DNA from: Cristatella mucedo | Lineage: Eukaryota; Bryozoa; Phylactolaemata; Cristatellidae | DNA: 64,000 nucleotides | Reading direction: 5' to 3' | Assembly (NCBI GenBank): GCA_009760855.2 | Contig: WPIO01000028.1 | Span: 1,986,001 to 2,050,000 of the forward strand | In this document: positions 35,955 through 48,465 of the stretch, piece by piece | Layout: each line of letters opens with the position of its first letter | Numbering within the stretch: the stretch's first letter is position 1 | The notes under the pieces: generated by a model | The model's input: the letters and a program-made list of their open reading frames with translations, nothing else | Told to the model about the DNA's origin: nothing | The model's database searches: none | Translations under genes and position numbers: made by a program

Positions 35955-36899
35955 GTTTGTAAAGAGTCCTTCTTGTTTTATTTCAAGGCCTTTCAGCGGA
36001 TCTTGGGATTGCTGAAACACTAAATTATACGTTTCGTAAGAATACCGGATTTGTTAGACTATCATGCCACTCTGATTTCTGTAAAGAGAACTGCAGACCT
36101 GTAGGCGTATTGGGATCACGTTACCACCATAAGTTTATTAGAAATTTTGTGAGGCAGCGTCACGGCAGATTATATATGTACGTGCTGCCAGATCCCAACT
36201 GTGTTTATAAGTTCAGAGATTGGAAAGACAAAAATCTGTAATTTTGGCTGCTGCAGCTAGCGATTGAATGCAATGAAGCCAACCGCTTCTTTGAGTAGGA
36301 CGGAAAACATGCAAGGAAATATTCACAAGAAAATTAATTTACCTAAAGGAAGCCTAGATGTAGATAGTGCCTTTGAGTGCCTAATTTTCTTACTTTCAAT
36401 TTTCATTGACCGTCTGCAAGCTGCTACGTAATTCTTGAAATATCAGTGCAATAAATGAATACAAACGATTAGGGTTTTGGCTTCGGCGGATCATATCCAG
36501 CAAACAGCAGCCAAGAACGTTTGCAGGTGGATGCTAGCTCGTGACTAGGGGTTCAAAAGAAGCACTGCCGCCTTTGGTTGCGTCGACGCCGCAACAAATT
36601 AAAGACACCATTCCGTCAGCTGACGCTCTGTCAGAACGCACGCACCGGTACACAAGCGAAGAAAGCAGACGCCGAAAAATAGCTCTTCTTCTGTTTATTT
36701 CGTCAAAGTCAGCAGCCTCATAACCCTGTAGCGGTTCTCCCCTCTGGCTACTTCCAACAGCCCCCTCCTCACCCAACAGTGAATCACACTTGTATAAACA
36801 TTAAAGAAGTCTACCATAAACCCGTATGTCCCATAAAACGATAAAACCATTAACCAGCTGGAAACCATAAAATGGCAGATTTGTTCAGCTAACAATCGT
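35731..36899 (+). repeat. Array module R, copy 4
   Basis: Landmark gagaaatcctgaaccttaac (35,730), then CT/TA slot at 35,796-35,950, ttagactatcatgccactct (36,055), and gactaggggttcaaaagaag (36,543). From 35,966 on it belongs to the recent 4.6 kb duplication. Confidence 0.8.
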
Positions 36900-37572
36900 T
36901 GGCAGAACGCTTTTTAGCTGAACACTGTCGCTCTGTCTAAGACACCTACTCACTGCTTGACAGGTAAGAGGTCTGCCATTGGCTTCTCACGAACCTTAGT
37001 TGATGATAAAGTGCAAGCTAGCTCTATATTCAAGGTGCTGCTTACGACAATGACGCAGTAATTATAATGCTGTTCTAGTTCGCGGCTTTCGCTGCATCGC
37101 ACAGCCTGATGAAAGCCCACTGCCGGAACAGCTGCGTTGGTCTGCGTTTGTCTGTGTGCTTGTGCTTGTGTGCAGAAGCTGTGCGACTGGGTGTGACTGT
37201 ACTCGTGTGAGTGTCTTTGATCTGGCTCTGAATTCAAATGTACGTAATGAGCTCTGGTGAAGCAGCATCCATGCAATCGACGTACGTCAGTGTATGTGCA
37301 TGCATAGCAAAATCAAGCAGGATGGCATGTCATTTTCTGCTAAGACAGTCTTTTTGATAATGCACTGTGCTAATGCAGGAGTTAGTAATCCAGATTGGCA
37401 AAACAATTTTGTAGGAAAACCGTACATAGCACTAACCCAGTTCAGCAAGAAAGCGTTAGCAAGCTAACGCAAATTGATGCTAAAGTAGTCTTCTTTCACC
37501 AACGTCCTTATAAAACTGCCTAAGCCAATCCACGTCGTTTGCAGGCTGGAGGACGACAAGCAGACTCCGGCT
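36900..37572 (+). promoter_or_regulatory. 5' flank and leader of heptad gene G
   Basis: GT-rich stretch (37,140-37,210), gcagcatccatgcaatcgac, a gatgctaaagtagtcttctt box, and a strong acceptor cacgtcgtttgcag ending at 37,544. From there the frame is open to the ATG (G-CTG-GAG-GAC and on), so coding may continue from an upstream exon. Confidence 0.55.
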
Positions 37573-37782
37573 ATGGATCAGGAGACCGCTGCTGACAAAC
37601 CGCTAACGTCGGAGGAAGAAGAGCAAGAGTTCCTTGAGGAAATACTGAAGGTGGCCAAAGAAAAGCGAAAGGTGGCTGAAGAAAATCTGAAGGCGGCTCA
37701 AGAAAGGCTGAAGGTGGCTGAACTAGAGCACAAGCTTGCTAAAAAAAAGGCAAAAAGTGGGTTGAGGAAATGCAGAAGGTGA
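37573..37782 (+). CDS. Heptad-repeat protein, copy G (69 aa, frameshifted C-terminus)
   Basis: Starts MDQETAADKPLTSEEEEQEF, an acidic head, then heptads (ILKVAKEKRKVAEENLKAAQ). It is the duplicate of copy H. Against H it has one extra A in each of two A-runs (about 37,741-37,748 and 37,753-37,757), so after about residue 56 the frame changes and the end reads KSGLRKCRR instead of a continued heptad. The predicted coiled coil is therefore shortened by the frame change. The frame is open upstream to the splice acceptor at 37,544, so the true N-terminus could lie in another exon. The tail with AATAAA at 38,066 follows. Confidence 0.55.
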   Translation: MDQETAADKPLTSEEEEQEFLEEILKVAKEKRKVAEENLKAAQERLKVAELEHKLAKKKAKSGLRKCRR

Positions 37783-38200
37783 ACATGGCAAAGTAGAGGT
37801 CGGCATGTGAAACGGCGGACCTTTTCTAACGTACAGGGAACTTGCTCTGCCATTGAGCCGGAGCTGCCTCAACAACGTCGGCACTGAACCCTGCAACGGC
37901 TGCTGTTGCCTAAGCAACTGCAGCTGCCACCCAAACTGATGCAGCAGCAGCTAGCCGACGAGTAGACGGTAGAAGCGATTTAGGCGACAAAGCTGCTTCT
38001 GTGAGCCGCCTACCTGAGGCAGTCGTGCATGGGCTCATATTTGAAGGTCTATATTCTGCAAAGCCAATAAAGTTTCTTGCGACTGTCACACAACTCTTTT
38101 ATTCTGCGAGTTCACCTACATCAAATGACCACGTTACTGTAAAAGGCGGTGCTATATAAATTTGTGACATCTAATTAGTGGCGGACCCGAGCCGCTGTGG
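37783..38200 (+). other. 3' tail of heptad gene G
   Basis: Starts with agaggtcggcatgtgaaacg (cf. the end of J), then gccgacgagtagacggtaga, gagccgcctacctgaggcag, AATAAA (38,066). Practically identical to tail H. Confidence 0.7.
38066..38071 (+). terminator. Poly(A) signal AATAAA, copy G
   Basis: Conserved hexamer in tail G. Confidence 0.68.
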
Positions 38201-38469
38201 ACTACCTGCAGTGAAGACGCAGGAAAAACCTCAGGCTGTCCGGCATACTGCCACCAATTCTAGGTTTCCTGCAGAGCTAGCAAATGACCGCAGTCTAAGT
38301 AAGCAGTGCTAGGATTAGCATTGAGTCCCTTCTACAACGCAAAGAACGACTATCTAAGCTCACATCAATCGTCAATTTGTTTTATGAAGCTCTCCTCTAG
38401 CATTCAGAGGTTTCGCTCCAACTGAATGTCACCTGATCGTGTTTTTCAATGTATCGTAACAATTCTGAC

Positions 38470-40130
38470 TGCAGTGAGTTGCAAGAAATATCATATTTGC
38501 GTCGGCAACTCAGCCACATCTATAATAGAAACAACTTACATTTAACTTTACCTATAAACGCTATGACTTCCACCATTTGGCACGGGCTTCCTTACGTTTA
38601 CAGGGAAAAGAACTAACTGACGATTCACTAGATAGCATTGCACAATCGCAAGAGAATCTGCCCAATGAGCATGCACTAATAAAATTCTCAACTGCATGGC
38701 ATTTCAAGAGTACTTAGTTATGAACACGTGCCTTTTTTCCGTATTGCAAGAGCTTTAGCTGAAGGACATCACAAAGTTGCAGCTATAGGTGCTTAGCAAA
38801 TGCAATGGTGATTCAAGCCACATCAACCTGGCAATAAAATAACAATAATCCTAATATTATTACACTTAAGAAAGTGCCCACAAAGAACTCAATCTCCGTC
38901 TAAGTGCCTTATATTTGCGCAAATGGGGATACAATTGAATGAGGAGTAGTATCATGTTTGATAGACAACGTGAATTAATTTGTTGGGGGTGACGTGCACA
39001 GGGTCAGCAGACATGTGTGATTAGTGGCAGCATGCACAGTGTCAGCATGCATAAGCACATAAAAGATGATTCACATGGACCAGCTAAATGCTTTCCCTAA
39101 TAGATGCATCTTCAAGTTTTCTTTTTAATTTGGTGATGTCAGGGCTGTTATGACGCCAGTCGCGAGCGAGTTACAGACTTTGAAAAACACGAACTAGATG
39201 CACGGTCTCTAAAAGACTTGAGGTTTGCATGAGGTCTTCATAAACGTTTAGATTCCTAGCAGAGGGTCGTACGATTCTGGCTCTGGTGGGGTAGTAGATC
39301 CGAGAGATTCCTTGGAGCTAACGAATGAAGTACCTTAAGTGTTAGCGACAAATGCTTGAAGTCAATCCGTTGTTTGACTGGTAGTCAGTGCAGATCGGCA
39401 AGAAGTGGCGTGATGCAGCAACTGCCACACTCACGACAAGCGAGCCTAGTAACATTCCTATCTTGCTGATTGTCCCGTACTATTGAGCTACTGAGACAAA
39501 TCCTTCAACTCCAGCCAGCAAATCCTTCTAAGCTTTCCTGAAGTATTTTCTGTATACACACTATTTAATGAACTGATGCTTAGCAAGAAGCACATAATCC
39601 AGGTCCAATATAACCGCTCAGCAACGAAGATGCGAATACCACGAAATGATGGTATACGTAGAGTCTTTGTAGAGAGTACAGTCAAATTCGGCTTCATACG
39701 GCTAGTTGTGTATCTGAAGAATTGCATGCTGCTCGGAAGTATCTAACCAAACGTCGGTCCTGGTCTTGCATGACCGGTTGCAACTGAATACTAAGCCTGT
39801 TGCGATTTAATTAGACGTTACAATTAAAAATGTATGCGGTTGTAGTATGAAGCTGAAAGCTTTAAATTTACAGCAACCTGACACTCCTAAATAAATGTCA
39901 CAAAGCGGATCACAATTAAAAGTGAGTGCAAACATGGCATGCTGCAGTGAACTAATATTGGCATGGCACACTGAGTCGTATTCTAAGTGCAGACGAAGCG
40001 ATCACAGTCAAGGTCATTTTACAGCATTTTATTCTAGGAAGTTATTAACAAGAAATAGTGGCCTTGTATGATTGAGGAAAGTCGCATCGAAAGACGTATC
40101 AATCTCTAGCTGTTAGCAGGCACTGGTAAT
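38470..40130 (+). repeat. Array module P, copy 4 (LINE inside)
   Basis: P sequence before 38,840 and after 39,455 is collinear with 33,560-34,690 (gagctactgagacaaatcct at 39,484 continues it). The minus-strand frame at 39,727-39,488 is not a gene. Confidence 0.72.
38838..39455 (-). mobile_element. LINE A 3' fragment inside module P, left duplicate
   Basis: The tail (in reverse) is aataaaataacaataatcct. The coding remnant is heavily decayed; gtagtcagtgcagatcggca (39,381) is the antisense of the ADLHWL region. The same insertion with the same ends is at 44,711-45,328, so it predates the duplication. Confidence 0.8.
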
Positions 40131-40700
40131 GCGACCGGTTCTTCAACAAAATTCCAAGCTCCCCTAAACTAAAGATCACAATCCCAGCAGCAATATTAAA
40201 CTGCCGTCGTAACAGATAAGCTTAGCCACAGCAACTCCAAGGAGCCAAGCTGCAGCACAGCCTGAAGGCTGTGCGGCAACTGTAAACTGCATAAGCATCC
40301 AGCCTTCTTGCACTGCTAACGCATTTCTACTTGCCTTTCCCCGTAGCTAGGCGTAAGGTCAGTGTCTCCTTCTTCTACCACATCCTCTTGGCAGGTATTT
40401 CGCCCGCCTTCTTGGGGGTGCTTAGAACTCTTTCACCGACGCAGCTTCTTTCATCGCCAGCGTCTCCTCCTGAACCGTCCGTGCCGACTCGGTGGCCCGG
40501 CAGTGTCTGGCTCTAGAGCTGTGCCTCCCAGGCCGACGTCAGCTCTGTAGCTCAGACTAACGCTTCTCTTGTGGACGCAGCCACTTCTTTGGTGGGCACT
40601 GTGGCTTTTCTGGTGAACCCAGTCGCATCTCTGGTGCACGCTGCTACCTTCCTGTGGGATTCTGCACCTGAGGCAGCCGTTTCTCCAACAGATGCAGCTG
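40131..40700 (+). other. Spacer after P, left duplicate
   Basis: No gene supported; overlapping frames at 40,331-40,798 on both strands have no motif. It contains a 20-base palindrome at 40,255-40,274. High identity to the right copy ends at about 40,565. Confidence 0.45.
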
Positions 40701-41000
40701 TCTCTCGGCTGGACGGTGACGTAATGTAGCGTAATCAAATAGAGTGCATCAATTCTTCTTAATAGAGTTACTTTTAAGTCGCTATAAATTCCCAACAACG
40801 ACTAAACATAAGTAATACATATCTTATTCAAAGAATCGTTTTATAACGCTGGAGATTTGGGGGCATGCGTTTCCTAGGCACCATAGAAATCATAAATTTT
40901 CCAGGACTCATGTATGTGAATGGCAATTGCATAGTTCAAGAAAAACGGCTAAAGCTTGATTTAGTAATTAGATTTAAGCCAAGTGTGTATATAAAATCAG
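40701..41000 (+). repeat. Array module Q, 3' part
   Basis: ggcatgcgtttcctaggcac (40,862) and agaaatcataaattttccag match Q ends at 35,580 and 54,235; they are diverged from the right-hand counterpart at 46,590-46,840. Confidence 0.65.
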
Positions 41001-41634
41001 AAATTATCAACCTTAACACCTCCTTAATAGACGCATTTGATTCTAGTGTCTCCATCTTTATATCGCTCTTAGTCTCTCTCTATCATTGATTCCATCTGTC
41101 TGCCTACCTATATGTCTATCTATCTATTCATCTACCTATCGATCAATATATCAATCGATCAATGTGTATATCTATCTATCCATCTGTCTTAGGCTCCAGC
41201 CTATTTCTGATCTACTCCCCCACCAGGCCAAGCATCGTTCCACCCGCTTTACGGAATCTAACAGTCTACCAATACCTCGTACAAACCTGAAATTCTTTGG
41301 AGATCGTGCATTTAGCTCGCACGCTCCTAAAGCCTGTATCTCGCTTCCGACTCGCATTCGAACATCCGTTGAGTTGACCACATTAAAAAGAACTTAAAAA
41401 GACGCCTATTTAGGAGAGCAGTTAGTGGCTCCCTGTGATTTGTCCTTCACGAGCTTATGCGAACTGACGCTGTGCATGCTGCCATCTATCTATCCATCTA
41501 TATATCTATCTAAATATATAGCTGTCTATCGATCTATCTATCCATCTATTTAGTTATCTTTCTATCTATTTAGTGAGCTATTCATACATTCATCTATCTA
41601 GCTATATAAACATCCGTCTAACGGTATATATACG

Positions 41635-41668
<34 letters not shown>

Positions 41669-41746
41669 TATATATATATATATATGCATGTATATATATA
41701 TACATGTATATATATAGAGAGAGAGAGAGTGAGAGAGAGAGAGAGG

Positions 41747-41831
<85 letters not shown>

Positions 41832-42829
41832 AAAGGGACTCTTTCTTGTTTTATTTCAGGGCCTTTCAGCGGATCTTGGGATTGCTGAAACACTAAATTA
41901 TACGTTTCGTAAGAACACCGGGTTTGTTAGACTATCAAGCCACTCTGATTTCCGTAAAGAGAACTGCAGACCTGTAGGCGTAATGGGATGGCGTTACCAC
42001 CATAAGTTCATTCGAAATTTTGTGAGGCAGCATCGCGGCAGATTATATATGTACGTGCTGCAAAATCCCACCTGTGGTTAGAAGTTCAGAGATTGGAAAG
42101 ACAAAAATCTGTAATTTTGGCTGCTGCAGCTAGCGATTGAATGCAAGGAAGCCAACCGCTTCTTTGAGTAGGACGGAAAACATGCAAGGAAATATTCACA
42201 AGAAAATTAATTTACCTAAAGGAAGCCTAGAAGTAGATAGTGCCTTTGAGTGCCTAATTTTCTTACTTTCACTGTTCATTGACCGTCTTCAAGCTCCTAC
42301 GTAATTCTTGAAATATCAGTGCAATAAATGAATACAAACGATTAGGGTTTTGGCTTCGGCGGATCATATCCAGCAAACAGCAGCCAAGAACGTTTGCAGG
42401 TGGATGCTAGCTCGTGACTAGGGGTTCAAAAGAAGCACTGCCGCCTTTGGTTGCGTCGACGCCGCAACAAATTAAAGACACCATTCCGTCAGCTGACGCT
42501 CTGTCAGAACGCACGCACCGGTACACAAGCGAAGAAAGCAGGCGCCGAGGAATAGCTCTTCTTTTGTTCGTTTCGTCAACGTCAGCAGCCTCATAACCGT
42601 GTAGCGGTTCTCCCCTCTGGCTACTTCCCACACCCCCCTCCTCACCCAAACAGTGAATCACACTTGTATAAACGTTAAAGAAGTCTACCATAAACCCGTA
42701 TGTCCCATAAAACGATAAAACCATTAACCAGCTGGAAACCATAAAATGGCAGATTTGTTCAGCTAAGAATCGTTGGCTGAACGCTGTTTAGCTGAACACT
42801 GTCGCTCTGTCTTGGACACTTTCTCACCG
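41001..42829 (+). repeat. Array module R, copy 5, with (CTAT)n, (TA)n and (GA)n slot
   Basis: Landmark gaaattatcaaccttaacac (41,000). The slot spans about 41,081-41,829 (tetranucleotide CTAT both sides of a LINE piece, then TA, then GA). It resumes as a near-copy of 35,966-36,900. Confidence 0.82.
41188..41486 (+). mobile_element. LINE A C-terminal fragment within a microsatellite
   Basis: Encodes a LQPISDLLPHQAKHRSTRFT stretch, then FFGDRAFSSHAPKACISLPT and VELTTLKRT. It lacks the 3' UTR end and (ATT)n tail. (CTAT)n lies directly on both sides. Confidence 0.82.
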
Positions 42830-43446
42830 CTTGACAGGTAAGAGGTCTGCCATTGGCTTCTCACGAACCTTAGTTGATGATAAAGTGCAAGCTAGCTCTA
42901 TATTCAAGGTGCTGCTTACGACAATGACGCAGTAATTATAATGCTGTTCTAGTTCGCGGCTTTCGCTGCATCGCACAGCCTGATGAAAGCCCACTGCCGG
43001 AACAGCTGCGTTGGTCTGCGTTTGTCTGTGTGCTTGTGCTTGTGTGCAGAAGCTGTGCGACTGGGTGTGACTGTACTCGTGTGAGTGTCTTTGATCTGGC
43101 TCTGAATTCAAATGTACGTAATGAGCTCTGGTGAAGCAGCATCCATGCAATCGACGTACGTCAGTGTATGTGCATGCATAGCAAAATCAAGCAGGATGGC
43201 ATGTCATTTTCTGCTAAGACAGTCTTTTTGATAATGCACTGTGCTAATGCAGGAGTTAGTAATCCAGATTGGCAAAACAATTTTGTAGGAAAACCGTACA
43301 TAGCACTAACCCAGTTCAGCAAGAAAGCGTTAGCAAGCTAACGCAAATTGATGCTAAAGTAGTCTTCTTTCACCAACGTCCTTATAAAACTGCCTAAGCC
43401 AATCCACGTCGTTTGCAGGCTGGAGGACGACAAGCAGACTCCGGCT
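42830..43446 (+). promoter_or_regulatory. 5' flank and leader of heptad gene H
   Basis: Near-identical to the flank of G. Acceptor AG at 43,417-43,418; the frame is open from there to the ATG. Confidence 0.55.
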
Positions 43447-43668
43447 ATGGATCAGGAGACCGCTGCTGACAAACCGCTAACGTCGGAGGAAGAAGAGCAA
43501 GAGTTCCTTGAGGAAATACTGAAGGTGGCCAAAGAAAAGCGAAAGGTGGCTGAAGAAAATCTGAAGGCGGCTCAAGAAAGGCTGAAGGTGGCTGAACTAG
43601 AGCACAAGCTTGCTAAAAAAAGGCAAAAGTGGGTTGAGGAAATGCAGAAGGTGAACATGGCAAAGTAG
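43447..43668 (+). CDS. Heptad-repeat coiled-coil protein, copy H (73 aa, intact)
   Basis: Acidic head MDQETAADKPLTSEEEEQEF, then heptads to the end (KVAELEHKLAKKRQKWVEEM, QKVNMAK). Without the two A insertions of copy G it keeps the coiled-coil phase to the stop. It is much shorter than copy A (203 aa), with about eight heptads, so copy number of the 21-base unit varies widely in the family. The upstream frame is open to the acceptor at 43,418, so an upstream coding exon is possible. AATAAA is at 43,938. Function unknown. Confidence 0.65.
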   Translation: MDQETAADKPLTSEEEEQEFLEEILKVAKEKRKVAEENLKAAQERLKVAELEHKLAKKRQKWVEEMQKVNMAK

Positions 43669-44070
43669 AGGTCGGCATGTGAAACGGCGGACCTTTTCTA
43701 ACGTACAGGGAACTTGCTCTGCCATTGAGTCGGAGCTGCCTCAACAACGTCGGCACTGAACCCTGCAACGGCTGCTGTTGCCTAAGCAACTGCAGCTGCC
43801 ACCCAAACTGATGCAGCAGCAGCTAGCCGACGAGTAGACGGTAGAAGCGATTTAGGCGACAAAGCTGCTTCTGTGAGCCGCCTACCTGAGGCAGTCGTGC
43901 ATGGGCTCATATTTGAAGGTCTATATTCTGCAAAGCCAATAAAGTTTCTTGCGAATGTCACACAACTCTTTTATTCTGCGAGTTCACCTACATCAAATGA
44001 CCACGTTACTGTAAAAGGCGGTGCTATATAAATTTGTGACATCTAATTAGTGGCTGACCCGAGCCGCTGT
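43669..44070 (+). other. 3' tail of heptad gene H
   Basis: Duplicate of tail G with single-base differences. Confidence 0.7.
43938..43943 (+). terminator. Poly(A) signal AATAAA, copy H
   Basis: Conserved hexamer in tail H. Confidence 0.68.
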
Positions 44071-44344
44071 GGACTACCTGCAGTGAAGACGCAGGAAAAA
44101 CTCCAGGCTGTCCGGCATACTGCCACCAATTCTAGGTTTCCTGCAGAGCTAGCAAATGACCGCAGTCTAAGTAAGCAGTGCTAGGATTAGCATTGAGTCC
44201 CTTCTACAACGCAAAGAACGACTATCAAAGCTCACATCAATCGTCAATTTGTTTTATGAAGCTCTCCTCTAGCATTCAGAGGTTTTGCTCCAACTGAATG
44301 TCACCTGATCGTGTTGTTCAATGTATCGTAACAATTCTGACTGC

Positions 44345-46010
44345 AGTGAGTTGCAAGAAATATCATATTTGCGTCGGCAACTCAGCCACATCTATAATAG
44401 AAACAACTTACATTTAACTTTACCTATAAACGCTATGACTTCCACCATTTGGCACGGGCTTCCTTACGTTTACAGGGAAAAGAACTAACTGACGATTGAC
44501 TAGATAGCATTGCACAATCGCAAGAGAATCTGCCCAATGAGCATGCACTAATGAAATTCTCAACTGCATGGCATTTCAAGAGTACTTAGTTATGAACACG
44601 TGCCTTTTTTCTGTATTGCAAGAGCTTTAGCTGAAGGACATCACAAAGTTGCAGCTATAAGTGCTTAGCAAATGCAATGGTGATTCAAGCCACGTCAACC
44701 TGGCAATAAAATAACAATAATCCTAATATTATTACACTTAAGAAAGTGCCCACAAAGAACTCAATCTCCGTCTAAGTGCCTTATATTTGCGCAAATGGGG
44801 ATACAATTGAATGAGGAGTAGTATCATGTTTGATAGACAACGTGAATTAATTTGTTGGGGGTGACGTGCACAGGGTCAGCAGACATGTGTGATTAGTGGC
44901 AGCATGCACAGTGTCAGCATGCATAAGCACATAAAAGATGATTCACATGGACCAACTAAATGCTTTCCCTAATAGATGCACCTTCAAGTTTTCTTTTTAA
45001 TTTGGTCATGTCGGGGCTGTTACGACGCCAGTCGCGAGCGAGTTACAGACTTTGAAAAACACGAACTAGATGCACGGTCTCTAAAAGAGTTGAGGTTTGC
45101 ATGAGGTCTCCATAAACGTTTAGATTCCTAGCAGAGGGTCGTACGATTCTGGGTCTGGTGGGGTAGTAGATCCGAGAGATTCCTTGGAGCTAACGAATGA
45201 AGTACCTTAAGTGTTAGCGACAAATGCTTGAAGTCAATCCGTTGTTTGACTGGTAGTCAGTGCAGATCGGCAAGAAGTGGCGTGATGCAGCAACTGCCAC
45301 ACTCACGACAAGCGAGCCTAGTAACATTCCTATCTTGCTGATTGTCCCGTACTATTGAGCTACTGAGACAAATCCTTCTACTCCAGCCAGCAAATCCTTC
45401 TAAGCTTTCCTGAAGTATTTTCTGTATACACACTATTTAATGAACTGATGCTTAGCAAGAAGCACATAATCCAGGTCCAATATAACCGCTCAGCAACGAA
45501 GATGCGAATACCACGAAATGATTGTGCACGTAGAGCCTTTGTAGAGAGTACAGTCAAATTCGGCTTCATACGGCTAGTTGTGTATCTGAAGAATTGCATT
45601 CTGCTTTGAAGTCCCTAACCAAACGTCGGTCCTGGTCTTGCATGACCGGTTGCAACTGAATACTAAGCCTGTTGCGATTTAATTAGACGTTACAATTTAA
45701 AACATACCCGGTCGTAGTATGAAGCTGAATGCTTTAAATTTACAGCAACCTGACACTCCTAAATAAATGTCACAAAGCGGATCACAATTAAAAGTGAGTG
45801 CAAATATGGCATGCTGCAGTGAACTAATATTGGCACGACACACTGATTCGTATTCTAAGTGCAGACGAAGCGATCGCAGTCAAGGTCATTTAACAGCATT
45901 TCTTTCTAGGAAGTTCTTAACAAGAAATAGTGGCCTTGAATGATTGAGTAAAGTCGCATCGAAAGACGTCTCAATCTCTAGGTGTTAGCAGCCACCGGTA
46001 ATGCGACCGG
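44345..46010 (+). repeat. Array module P, copy 5 (LINE inside)
   Basis: Duplicate of 38,470-40,130. Confidence 0.75.
44711..45328 (-). mobile_element. LINE A 3' fragment inside module P, right duplicate
   Basis: Same insertion as 38,838-39,455. Confidence 0.8.
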
Positions 46011-46839
46011 TTCTTCAGCAAAATTCCATGCTCCCCTCAACTAAAGATCACAATCCCAGCAGCAGTATTAAACTGCCGTCGTAACAGATAAGCTTAGCCA
46101 CAGCAACTCCATGGAGCCAAGCTGCAGCGCAGCCTTTATCAACTGTAAACTGCATAAGCATCCAGCCTTCTTGCACTGCTAACGCATTTCTACTTGCCTT
46201 TCCCCGTAGCTAGGCGTAAGGTCAGTGTCTCCTTCTTCTACCACATGCCTCTTGGCAGGTATTTCGCCCGCCTTCTTGGGGGTGCTCAGAACTTTTTCAC
46301 CGACGCAGCTTCTTTCATCGCCAGCGTCTCCTCCTGAACCGTCCGTGCCGACTCGCTGTCCAGGCAGTGTCTGGTTCTAGAGCTGTGCCTCCCAGGCCGA
46401 CGTCAGCTCTGTTGCATAGGCTAACGCTTGTCTTGTGGAAGGACGGGCTTTTCTAGTGAACACAAGCACATCGCTAGTGCACAGCTCCACCTCTCGGTTG
46501 CAGTCTGCACGTTTCTGCCGGATCCAGCCGTTTTGGCACCACATGCACCTGCCTCTCTGCTAAATGCTGCTGCAGTGCAATGTAGCTTATACGTTCTTCC
46601 TAATAGGGCTACCATTGACGTTTTTATAAATAACCCTTAACAATTAATGGTAAATAATACACATCTCATCTAAAGCACAGTATTGTAACAATGAATATTT
46701 GGAGGAAGCATTTTCTAGGCAGCATAGAAATAATAAATTTCCTAGAACTCGTGAATATGAATGTCAATTGCAGCCTTTAATTTAAGCGGCTAAAGATTGA
46801 ATTAATTATAAAATTTGAAGCAAGTGCGTAAATCAAATT
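46011..46839 (+). repeat. Spacer after P and Q 3' part, right duplicate
   Basis: To about 46,430 it is near-identical to the left copy; beyond that it is only distantly similar (aagcattttctaggcagcat at 46,707). Frames at 46,421-46,640 on both strands have no motif. Confidence 0.55.
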
Positions 46840-47450
<611 letters not shown>

Positions 47451-48085
47451 GGAAATTGCTTAGTTAAGTTATCCCACCGGTGCTTACCGTTCACCGAGTG
47501 AAGCCGACCGTCTCGATGTGTTTTTTTTTAATCTGTTCTGTATTGCGGGTGTTGATCGATAGGCTTAGAGTGCAACAGCTAGAAACTGGTTCATTAAATA
47601 TTAACTGATGACAATATATGATACATCCGTACAATGATGTTCATTTTTGTCGCGATCAAAGTCATTTTTTCATGTACCAGCACGAATATCTAGTTGGCAT
47701 CACAAATGGCAATAGCTCCATTGCAATTTGCCAGCCCCATTATGAATCGGCAATCACTTTGACTTAAAGAACATACCGTACGCTTCCCGTCTCACCGGTG
47801 TCCCAAATTGTATGGTTATCCATAGCTTAGTAAATAAATTCTTCTTAATGCCGTTACTTTTTGAGCTCCAATAAGTTCACTAATGCGAGTAAACCAAAGT
47901 AAAAGAACTTTTTAAATGCCTCGTACTGTAAGGATTGAGCCTTGGTGGCACGCATTTACTAGGCATTCAATGAATTATAAATTATCAGATGCCTACAGAA
48001 CTTGAATTGCAAAGATTTTATGAAAAATTACAGGCTAACGATTGATTTTATAATTAGGAGAGAACTAAGCCGGTAAATAAAACTT
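47451..48085 (+). repeat. Array module Q, copy after short unit
   Basis: ataggcttagagtgcaacag (47,561), aatggcaatagctccattgc, ataagttcactaatgcgagt, cacgcatttactaggcattc. The gene and P are absent from this unit, so R is followed directly by Q. Confidence 0.72.
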
Positions 48086-48206
48086 GAAATCCTGAACATC
48101 AATTCTTACTGGACTGGTTTAGCTTACTCTCAGTCATTCTTCCTCTCTCTCTCCCTACATATATATATATATATATGTTTATAGGTATATATATATGTGT
48201 GTTTAT

Positions 48207-48255
<49 letters not shown>

Positions 48256-48261
48256 TACATA

Positions 48262-48299
<38 letters not shown>

Positions 48300-48369
48300 C
48301 TCATCCACCAGCTCATCAGTCAATTTGCATATCGATCCGTCTGTCTGTCAGCCCAACTGTTGTCAAGCC

Positions 48370-48465
<96 letters not shown>

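Larger units (their letters stand above)
35966..40565 (+). repeat. Segmental duplication, left copy (about 4.6 kb)
   Basis: Nearly identical to 41,839-46,430 in the same direction (offset about 5,873, drifting to about 5,863 through small indels). It contains part of R, heptad gene G with flank and tail, module P and a LINE A fragment. Past about 40,565 the two copies abruptly become only distantly similar. The left end lies next to a TA microsatellite. Confidence 0.92.
41839..46430 (+). repeat. Segmental duplication, right copy (about 4.6 kb)
   Basis: Direct near-identical copy of 35,966-40,565. By eye differences are sparse point changes and one- or few-base indels. The left end abuts the (GA)n tract, the right end a region of old divergence. 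Confidence 0.92.

Noticed and set aside
40331-40798. Overlapping frames on both strands in the spacer after P
   Set aside because: They differ between the two recent duplicates and carry no recognised motif.
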